A stretch of 64,000 nucleotides of DNA from Edolisoma coerulescens (taxonomy: Eukaryota > Chordata > Aves > Passeriformes > Campephagidae), in the NCBI GenBank assembly GCA_013397115.1, contig VWZW01000500.1, positions 15,777 through 79,776 on the forward strand. Reading direction: 5' to 3'. The translations under genes were made by a program, and so were the position numbers. Below, in pieces: positions 58,301 to 64,000 of this stretch (the stretch's first letter is position 1; every line of letters starts with the position of its first letter). The notes beneath the pieces are model-generated. The model saw only the letters and a program-made list of their open reading frames with translations, was not told where the DNA came from and ran no database searches.

Positions 58301-61300
58301 TCAGCAGGTAAGTCCTGGCAAAGGTGATGGCTGCGCCTAGAGAGGGAGAAGGAAGAAGGGACAGTCAGCAGGATCCCGGAAACCACTGCCCCAGCTCCTA
58401 GTGCCACCCCTCACCGATGGCGTTGCCGCTGGGCTCCTCGTAGCGCATGGTGCGGATCTGCTCCAGCACGGCGGGCAGGTCACTGGAGCGGTTGAGGAGC
58501 AGCCAGGGCAGGCTGCGGTAGCTGTACGTGGCCAGGGCCACCTGCGAGGGTGCAGCGGAGTAGTGGGCACCGCAGCCCACCCCTGCCCCCGTGCCCCAGT
58601 GCTGTGGCAGCAGCCTACCTGTGTGCCCTCGGGGCCCAGGCGCCCCAGGGCGGACACGGTGTTGGAGAGGAGGGTGCGGACAGCGTCGGCACCAGAGGAG
58701 CTGTCTCGGGTGCCGTGTACCAGGAAGACCACGTCACCGAGGGCACCCCTGCAGACTGCAGGCAGGGAAGGGGTGAAGCCACCCCCAGAGCGGAGACAAG
58801 CCCAGCCCACCCCCGCAGTGACCCCACGGTACCTGTGCGCTCACTGACGGACGCCTCGGCACCTGGTGCGCTCCCCAGCAGCGGGCGGAGGGTGAAGGTG
58901 TAGCGCTGGCCCAGGCGCAGCCCAGAGACCTGCTGGGAGCTGGCAGTGCCGGGCAGCGTCCGCCCCTTCTCCCCACCAGCTGCCGCCCAGGGGACAGTCA
59001 GAGGGATCAGCAAGCCCCTGCGGGGATGCTGCCCGCCGTCCCGGGGCCACCCACTCGTCTCACCTGCAGGAGGGCTCCAGGAGAGGGCGTAGCTGGAGGC
59101 ACCAGGGACTGGGGTCCAGGTGAGTGTCACCGAATCTCTCTGCACCTCCGTCACCCGCAGGCTGGCGACGTGGCCTGGAGCAGCTACCAAGGAGGAGGAA
59201 AAGGTGTCCCAGCTTCATGGGGCAGCCCCCAACCCACTCCCAGCTCCCTCCCCAGCCCAATGCTGGGACAGTCCAGTCCCTGGGTGCCCCTCTGGGCTCA
59301 AGCCATGTGTCAGGGGGATGCTGCCTTGGCCCCCGGCAGTCCCTCACCGGTGATGGCAGTGATGGTGGCTGGCTCGCTCTCCCGGCTGCCAGCCAGGCTG
59401 GTGATGCTGACGTGGTAGCGCCGGCCCGGCTCCAGCCCCGACAGGTCATAGGTGCTGGAGGTGGCTGGGAGCTGCTGGCTGCGCTGGGACCCCCCTGGCA
59501 GGGACAGAGAGGGGTGAGGAGGTGCAGGTGAGGGCTCGCAGGGATGCAGGGGTGCCGGCCAGCTATGCTCACCTTCAGCCTGGCGCCAGAGCAGGCGGTA
59601 CCCGGTGCTGCCAGCCACCGGCAGCCAGGTCAGGCGCAGGCGGTGCTCCGAGGCCTCCGTCACCTGGAAGCCACTGACGGGGCGTAGGGAGACTGCCTCC
59701 GCTGCAGGGCAGAGGGGCGGGCGTTAGGGGCAGGAGTGCCCAGTGCCACCCTGGGGTGATGCCCCCTGGCCCAGCACTCACGGGTGGTGACGACAATGGA
59801 GACGGGGTTGCCCTCCCGGTTGCCAATGAGTGCCGTCACCTTCACAGTGTAGGACACGCCTCCCTCCAGGTTGGGGATGTCAAAGGAATTGGTGTGGCCA
59901 GGAACTCGCCGGCTATTCTCCGAACCCCCTGCCAAGGACTGTGGCATCAGGCCCCCCACCCTGCTGCCCTCACAGCCTGCCCCCATCCCCGTCCCACAGT
60001 ACCATCCCTGCGGCTCCACACCACGCGGTAGGCAGTGGCTCCCGGCACACCGACCCAGGTGACACGGGCAACGTTGCTCCTGGATGCCTGCACTTCCAGC
60101 TGGGTCACCTTCCCCACCTGCTCAGGCACTGTGATACCAAGAGGGCCATTGTCACCCAGGTTCCCAGCGAACGGCACCAGACAGCACTGTGAGGCAGGGG
60201 TCACCTCACCTATCCGTCCCGTGGCAGTGACAGGGCTGCCCTCACGGCCGTCCACGATGGCTGAGACACTGACGGTGTAGACGATGTTGGCGTGCAGCCC
60301 CTCGATGGTGAAGGTGGTGGGGTCGGCAGGGAGGAAGCGGGATTTCTTCAGACCTAAGACAGATGGCTGGTATAGGAAGGGCTCCAGCACTGCCACCACA
60401 GCATCCCATGGTCCATACACTCACCATCACTGCCTTGCCATGTCAGCAGGTAGCCCCCGGCGCCTGGCAGCCCTCGCCAGGTGACCCGCAGCTGGCTGGG
60501 ACCAGCCTCCATCACCTGCAGCTCCGAAATGCTGCCCACCTCTGGATACTCTGCACCACCCCACAGCACCACAGCGTCACCTTGGGGAGTCCAAAGGGAC
60601 CCCACAGCCACGCTGCCACCCCAAGGGCTTGCAGGAGGATAGAGGACAGATGCATGCCAGAGTGGGAACACGCAGTACCAGGACTCCTCGTGCCAAACTC
60701 CGATGTGGACTTACTGAGGCGGACGGTGAGCGTGGCAGCATTGCCCTCCCGACTGCCTGCCAGCGCCGAGACACGCACCAGGTAGGTGATGCCCTCCCGG
60801 AGGTCACCAAGCTCCAGCCCCGTCTGGCTGCCCGGGACGCGCCTCGCCCTCTCCGTGCCATCTGCCAGGAGCAGGGCAGTGCAGTCGCTTGGTGTCAGCT
60901 GGTCAGGATGCCCCGGTGCCACCCGTGCCCCTGCCCACAGACTCACCCTGGCTGTTGCGCACCACCACTTTGTACTCGGTGGCACCGGGGACACCGGTCC
61001 AGCTCAGCCGTACCCGCCTGCCCAATTCCTCAACGAGCCGCAGGTCTGACACAGCACCCACGGGTGCCTCCACGCCTGTGAGGGGACATGTGAGGCACAG
61101 CTGGAGCAGCACAGCCTGGACAGCACGGCCCCCACGCTCATCCTGGGCTGTGAACAGACAGCTGGGGGTTCTCATGGCCAAGGCAGTCCTCAGGCTGAGC
61201 AATGCCCTGTGGGACATGCCTCCGTGCCAAAGGCTCAGGGGACCCACAGCAGCACTCACCTGTCTGAAAGGTGGTGACGGGGGTGGCCACCTCCCCACCA

Positions 61301-64000
61301 TCGTACAGCGTGTAGAGGGTGATGCGGTACTCGGTGCCTGGCTTCAGCCCCGTCAGCTGGTAGGTATTAGTGCTGCTGGGGAGAGACACCATTCTGGGGG
61401 GCTCTGGTCCTGCAGGAAGGGAAGGGTCACAGCCAGCTGCTGGCATGGAGGGCCCACAGGGGCAACAGGCACCCTGAGCCCACCTGTGGCTCTCTTCCAC
61501 TCCAGACGGTAGCCACGAGCATCACGGGCACTGGTCCAGAGCACCTGGATGGATGTGGGGCCCAGGATGTTGGTCTGCAGCGTCTGGTCTGTACCTGCCT
61601 CTGCAAGAGGGACCCCATGGGCCAGGGTACCCTGTGCCACTCTGCTGCCAGCCACCCAGCACATGGCAGGGCAGGGGCTATGAGGGCTGGTCCTGCCTCC
61701 TCCCATGCACAGCAGCAGGACGGCATCACCTGTACCCAACACCTACCTGTCCTCTGCCGCACAGTGGCTGTGGGCCCCTCCAGCTGCCCGAAGAGTGGGG
61801 CCACCATCACCACGTAGTCGGTGTTGGGCTGCAGCCCCACCAGTGCGTGTGACATCTGCCCAGCATCCAGGTCCACCCTGTGCCTGTCCTGCCCTGTGGG
61901 AGCCAGCGCAGCAGTCCCTTGGGGGGTTCAGGCAGCAGGTGCCACCAACTCTCTCCTGTCCTTCCTCACAGGGGCCACCAGCAGAAGGGACACAAGCTCT
62001 GGGAGAGGCACCTACCTGTGAGGGTCGCCCAGGAGAGCCGGTAGCCGGTAGCACCACCGACAGCCTGCCAGGCCAGCAGCATGCTCTGCGCTGAGACGTT
62101 GTGGACAGTCAAGTGCTGCACGCCCACCAGGTGCCCTGTGGAAGTGAGGTGACTGACCATCTCCCACAGGAGAATGGGGCAGGGGGCAGTGGGAAGCACC
62201 ATCACCTGCAAACCGCCTTCTCCAGGAAGCCCCCTTGCCCCTGCTCAGGGATGCTAACCACACTGAGGCCACTGAGTGCAGCCCACGCTCAGGCAGCTCC
62301 TTCAAAGCATCAAACTCATGCAAACTGGAGCTCAAATGTCTTCCTCTTAATGCCTTAAATACTTTCTGTGGGTTAAGACTGCCTGGGGCAGCTCAAGGAA
62401 TTAGTTTGCCAAAATCTGATGCTTACAAAGGTGTTGCCCTGGGGCCTCACCCCCACTCCTACCCAGAGATGCTTTCCAGCAGCCTCTGCCCTGGTGGAAA
62501 CCACACTTTCCTCCCGCAGAGCACTGTACTCAAACCCTGCATTTTTTCAGTCAACATTTTTTACGTCATGGGAGGAAAGCTCTGGTGGAAACACTCCCAG
62601 AAGGCTGCTAAGAAAATTGGGAGCGCACAGTGCTGCATCCTACCCTGGGAGCAACTTTTGGGGCCCAGAGCATCACCTTGTAGCCATGCTCACCTGCATC
62701 CCCATCCCACTCCCACAGGCAGCAATGGGCCAGGCAGCCCCATCCCAATGGGGCACAGTGACTGGAGGGGGGCATCCCTGTGCTGGGAACCTGTTCCTAA
62801 CCCCGGCTGGGCCCAGGCCTGGGCACAGTACTTACGTGTCCGGGCGGTGAGGGTGGCAGGGACAGCGGGCTGCTGTGCATAGCGGGTCCGGAGCATCACC
62901 ACGTACTCAGTGTCGGGCCGCAGGTTGCTGAGTGTGGCTGACTGTGCGCTGGCCGCCAGGCTCTTCTCCTCCCTTTGGGGTGCTCCTGGAGGGGTGTGGG
63001 TGGGCACAGGGACATGGCACACACCGGGCCCGGCAGGGAAGGGGTGTCTGTGGGCCTGCACCCTGCCCTGAGGATGCCAGTCAGTGCCAGGGGTGGGGAG
63101 TACCGGGAGAGGCTGGGACGTGGGCCAGGGCAGGGGCACCCCCTGGAGCGCCCGAGGCCAGGGTGGGGCTGCCAGGTGTGCGGCTCCAGCCCAGTCCCTG
63201 GCTGGGACCAGGGTCTGCTGCCTGCCCCCCACGTGCAGCAGCCATGGGGGCACCTGCCAGGCCCCCAGCCATTGTGCACGCCCAAGCACACACCCTGAGC
63301 CTTGCGCACGAAGCCTCCAGGCGTGGGAATACACAGGCTGCCTCCACACCTCTGCACGCACGGGCGCCCCACGCCCAGCACACGCGTGCCGGCTGCCGTG
63401 GTGAAGGTGGGCGTGCACACACCCACAGCACTCTGGGCATGCATTTCTGCATTAACCCTCACTCCTGCACCCCTGTGCCCATGGGGCTGCACAAAGGCAC
63501 GGTGTCCAGGAGCGTCGACCCTCGCAGGGACCGTCCCCTCACCTTGCACGCCATAGCTGAGGCTGTAGCCCTGGGGGGGCTCAGGCCCAGGCTGCCAGGC
63601 CAGCCGCAGGAAAGTTGGTCCAGTCTCCACCACGCGAAAATCCAGCGTGGAGGCAGCACGGCTTTCTGGAGGCACACGGAAGCAGGGATGAGTCCCCAGC
63701 CCTATGTGCTGTGGGCACCCAGTGCCTGCACTCACCCCTGTCCCTGTGGACGTGGACACTCACGGGTCCGTGCTCGGCCAGACACTGACTCGCCGATGCT
63801 GTTGGCGTACTGGGCGGTGACAGTGACCAGGTACTCTGTCCCCATGCGCAGTCCCTGTAGCACACTGCTTGTCTCCCGTGGCCCCACGCTCACCTGGACA
63901 GGAACAGTGTCACCCCCCCATCTTCTCCAGGTCACAGCTGCAGCCACCAGGAACCCCCAGGAGCTCTGAGCAGTCAGGTGGGGGCACTCACCTCCTGCCT
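37270..64000 (-). CDS. COL7A1: COL7A1, collagen VII alpha-1 chain, 5' end outside the window
   Basis: Secreted collagen of anchoring fibrils that tie the epidermal basement membrane to the dermis; three chains form a long triple helix that dimerises antiparallel through NC2. In order: FN-III 1 (partial) to 9, vWA2, a Cys/Pro link, Gly-X-Y region in two parts around a hinge, NC2, Kunitz, stop TAG at 37270. I count about 112 exons in view; with the missing signal and vWA1 exons this fits the 118 I recall for human. All collagen introns are phase 0 with exons beginning on Gly (or at a matched interruption); FN introns are phase 1. No frameshift or stop was seen in the exons. Confidence 0.97.
37422..37601 (-). 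CDS. COL7A1: COL7A1 Kunitz (BPTI-like) domain
   Basis: A single 180-nt exon. All six Kunitz cysteines are present (PCRL, DCQR, ECRP, GCQG, ECELHC), with the hallmark YTLRWYYN and PFVYSGCQGN-NRF. The residue after the second Cys (P1 of the inhibitory loop) is Gln, not Lys/Arg, so trypsin inhibition is not expected. Confidence 0.95.
38288..39628 (-). CDS. COL7A1: COL7A1 NC2 domain, upstream part
   Basis: NC2 drives antiparallel dimer assembly and is then cut off. Three exons: 39580-39628 (EEEIRAFVRQEMSQHC), 38500-38583 (FSTQPFPAGSAHTVPVLKLS then HTEEEE) and 38288-38407 (an acidic Tyr/Asp stretch DDLEYDSMDGEEEDYDEVPE). Phases 0-1-1-1 agree. Only one cysteine follows SQH; human has the pair C-A-C there. 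A possible extra mini-exon at about 38929-38950 was considered but its phase does not fit. Confidence 0.82.
39832..48229 (-). CDS. COL7A1: COL7A1 triple helix, C-terminal part (about 40 exons)
   Basis: Exons (±3 nt): 48020-48229 (210 nt, longest), 47889-47924, 47665-47709, 47425-47496, 47256-47300, 47041-47103, 46909-46953, 46607-46642, 46299-46334, 46071-46115, 45803-45835, 45584-45646, 45460-45495, 45272-45352, 45104-45172, 44968-45003, 44828-44869, 44629-44673, 44436-44480, 44277-44312, 44093-44152, 43829-43954, 43621-43692, 43372-43407, 43065-43124, 42852-42896, 42745-42780, 42584-42619, 42434-42490, 42134-42205, 41799-41870, 41674-41709, 41511-41591, 41370-41423, 41099-41152, 40960-41022, 40797-40859, 40395-40511, 39964-40041, 39832-39885. 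Interruptions include GRAV, VDVVEGSLM, GSGIR, GQAIA, ALLEGVL, VSAR, GAG, TVVVE and QSV. The exon at 41370-41423 carries a lone helix Cys (KGACGLNGD), also known in human. Confidence 0.93.
48393..48734 (-). CDS. COL7A1: COL7A1 hinge (non-collagenous, two exons)
   Basis: Exon 48699-48734 encodes NIERSLEALGIK. Exon 48393-48523 encodes VSSLKELTGAYDGSSDSFLP then VSERLR before Gly-X-Y resumes with GQKGSRGD. About 40 residues interrupt the helix, close to the 39-residue hinge known in human, and the SSxSFLPV-ER core is shared. Such a flexible, protease-sensitive bend lets the fibril kink. An RGD follows in the helix (SRGDPG). Confidence 0.92.
48863..57669 (-). CDS. COL7A1: COL7A1 triple helix, N-terminal part (about 42 exons)
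   Basis: Exons (±3 nt): 57643-57669, 57482-57526, 57179-57271, 56780-56851, 56393-56428, 56265-56318, 56003-56071, 55800-55913, 55453-55479, 55255-55308, 55080-55142, 54898-54957, 54713-54748, 54533-54577, 54284-54319, 54120-54164, 53978-54013, 53871-53897, 53738-53770, 53487-53558, 53325-53384, 53180-53215, 52947-53027, 52785-52820, 52656-52700, 52487-52558, 52274-52318, 52140-52166, 52017-52058, 51357-51437, 51168-51203, 51031-51066, 50868-50948, 50640-50675, 50341-50412, 50091-50135, 49875-49910, 49680-49715, 49468-49572, 49279-49314, 49070-49105, 48863-48910. Most lengths are multiples of 9. Gly-X-Y is broken at ESAERL, PRVITDG, EFVK, PVDGAAP, DGTE, APSVAGVGG, LSIP, VDVGLVGV and GQ-GS. 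The GKPGEDGKPGLNGKN segment (50091-50135) is almost identical to human. Confidence 0.93.
51438..52016. other. Largest intron of the COL7A1 helix region
   Basis: About 580 nt between the GDPGDPGEDGG exon and the VDVGLVG exon; most neighbouring introns are 80-250 nt. No exon, repeat or RNA gene was recognised. Confidence 0.6.
53128..53156. repeat. Short (GACA)n tract in a COL7A1 intron
   Basis: About seven imperfect GACA units interrupted by GATG, just below the exon at 53180. Confidence 0.8.
56511..56585. repeat. (GGCAT)15 pentanucleotide microsatellite in a COL7A1 intron
   Basis: Fifteen perfect copies of GGCAT, 75 nt in all, in the 351-nt intron between exons 56780-56851 and 56393-56428. 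The left flank (GATGGGATGAGATGG) is a degenerate relative. Being uninterrupted, it is likely to vary in length. Confidence 0.98.
57819..57860 (-). CDS. COL7A1: COL7A1 Cys/Pro-rich link before the triple helix
   Basis: A 42-nt exon encoding PEPKPQPCTVQCPK. Two cysteines three residues apart sit just before the first Gly-X-Y triplet, where inter-chain disulfides are expected to lock the trimer. It corresponds to the human stretch with two Cys before GQKG. Confidence 0.9.
57964..58755 (-). CDS. COL7A1: COL7A1 second von Willebrand A domain (vWA2)
   Basis: Four exons: 58619-58755 (CRGALGDVVFLVHGTRDSSS), 58415-58541 (ATYSYRSLPWLLLNRSSDLP), 58193-58336 (VPAVLVVLADGPSGDDAITA) and 57964-58121 (VQVLAVGLEGADREQLRRMV). 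The strand order and the VVFL / VLVVLADG / VLAVGLEGAD pattern identify a vWA fold. The metal-site motif DxSxS after strand 1 is degenerate (VHGTRDSSS), so metal-dependent ligand binding is not expected; the human domain is also degenerate there. Confidence 0.92.
58833..59183 (-). CDS. COL7A1: COL7A1 FN-III repeat 9
   Basis: Exons 59064-59183 (VTEVQRDSVTLTWTPVPGAS) and 58833-58979 (VSGLRLGQRYTFTLRPLLGS). This is the last repeat before the vWA2 domain, making nine in total as in the mammalian protein. Confidence 0.92.
59348..59701 (-). CDS. COL7A1: COL7A1 FN-III repeat 8
   Basis: Exons 59573-59701 (VTEASEHRLRLTWLPVAGST) and 59348-59494 (PGRRYHVSITSLAGSRESEP). Confidence 0.92.
59782..60128 (-). 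CDS. COL7A1: COL7A1 FN-III repeat 7
   Basis: Exons 60003-60128 (QASRSNVARVTWVGVPGATA) and 59782-59928 (LEGGVSYTVKVTALIGNREG). Confidence 0.92.
60210..60550 (-). CDS. COL7A1: COL7A1 FN-III repeat 6
   Basis: Exons 60425-60550 (SELQVMEAGPSQLRVTWRGL) and 60210-60353 (LHANIVYTVSVSAIVDGREG). The intron to repeat 7 (60129-60209) is 81 nt, a multiple of three and without a stop in the reading frame. Confidence 0.92.
60715..61075 (-). CDS. COL7A1: COL7A1 FN-III repeat 5
   Basis: Exons 60947-61075 (LRLVEELGRRVRLSWTGVPG) and 60715-60861 (EGITYLVRVSALAGSREGNA). Confidence 0.92.
61260..61600 (-). CDS. COL7A1: COL7A1 FN-III repeat 4
   Basis: Exons 61484-61600 (GPTSIQVLWTSARDARGYRL) and 61260-61409 (LTGLKPGTEYRITLYTLYDG). 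Both hallmark aromatic residues are present. Confidence 0.92.
61747..62135 (-). CDS. COL7A1: COL7A1 FN-III repeat 3
   Basis: Exons 62016-62135 (HLTVHNVSAQSMLLAWQAVG) and 61747-61893 (VGLQPNTDYVVMVAPLFGQ). The intron on its 5' side (62136-62835, 700 nt) contains an AT-richer island near 62290-62600 without a recognised element. Confidence 0.92.
62836..63665 (-). CDS. COL7A1: COL7A1 FN-III repeat 2
   Basis: Two exons, 63543-63665 and 62836-62985, split in the middle of the fold as in all repeats here. Landmarks are the strand-B Trp in TFLRLAWQPG and the strand-F Tyr in DTEYVVMLRTRYA. The 557-nt intron holds nothing recognised. Confidence 0.92.
63764..64000 (-). CDS. COL7A1: COL7A1 FN-III repeat 1 (second half; first half runs off the window)
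   Basis: Exon 63764-63893 encodes VSVGPRETSSVLQGLRMG, then TEYLVTVTAQYANSIGES with the TEYxVxV strand-F pattern of fibronectin III. The last few nt of the preceding exon (ending AGGCAGGAG before GTGAGT) start at about 63993, so the signal peptide, vWA1 and most of the first half lie to the right. Confidence 0.9.

Noticed and set aside
60129..60209. Treating FN-III repeats 6 and 7 as joined by coding sequence
   Set aside because: Although the frame is open, both ends are good splice sites and all other repeats have an intron at this place.
1..64000. tRNA, rRNA, snoRNA or microRNA genes, and endogenous viral sequences
   Set aside because: None was recognised by eye on either strand; small structured RNAs in introns cannot be excluded without a covariance search.

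Overview
This is a vertebrate nuclear window, almost certainly from a bird. It carries the 3' end of an avian-type CR1 LINE with its terminal ATTCTATG octamer repeats, short GC-rich introns, and two vertebrate gene blocks. No bacterial, phage, CRISPR or mobile-operon content is visible. Exon boundaries were read by eye from GT-AG (once GC-AG) sites and checked by frame. HMCES, COPG1 and UCN2 boundaries should be near-exact; COL7A1 boundaries are good to about 3 nt.

Every recognised gene lies on the minus strand. From right to left (the direction of transcription): (1) 64000-37270, COL7A1 (collagen VII), entering the window inside fibronectin III repeat 1 and running through FN-III 2-9, the second vWA domain, a Cys/Pro-rich link, about 82 Gly-X-Y exons split by a 2-exon hinge, NC2, a Kunitz domain and the stop codon. 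(2) 35045-33020, a complete urocortin gene, UCN2 by synteny, with a canonical amidated peptide. (3) 32750-32400, an unassigned possible small gene. (4) 31686-12857, COPG1 (gamma-1 COP), complete in 24 exons; the joined CDS gives 874 residues. (5) 12274-7648, HMCES (SRAP-domain abasic-site sensor), complete in 6 exons, 335 residues. (6) 5310-4936, an intronless histone H2A variant whose first codons are lost at a one-base N. The leftmost 3.8 kb has no gene I can recognise apart from a CpG-rich promoter-like stretch.

The genes do not form a pathway. COPG1 and HMCES are neighbours on human 3q21, where the next gene is the linker histone H1-10; here an H2A gene sits in that place. UCN2 and COL7A1 are neighbours on human 3p21. 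The roughly 1.3 kb between the COPG1 start and the UCN2 3' end therefore joins two blocks that are far apart in human.

Assembly gaps: 12365-12597 (probable HMCES promoter), 31780-31838 (COPG1 5' region), and single Ns at 5310 (H2A start) and 37384 (last COL7A1 intron). The most interesting items are a UCN2-type neuropeptide gene in a bird with UCN3-like residues, a COL7A1 NC2 domain with only one visible cysteine near its N-terminus, the H2A variant with a short TQSSKK tail, and candidate unassigned exons in the COPG1-UCN2 gap.
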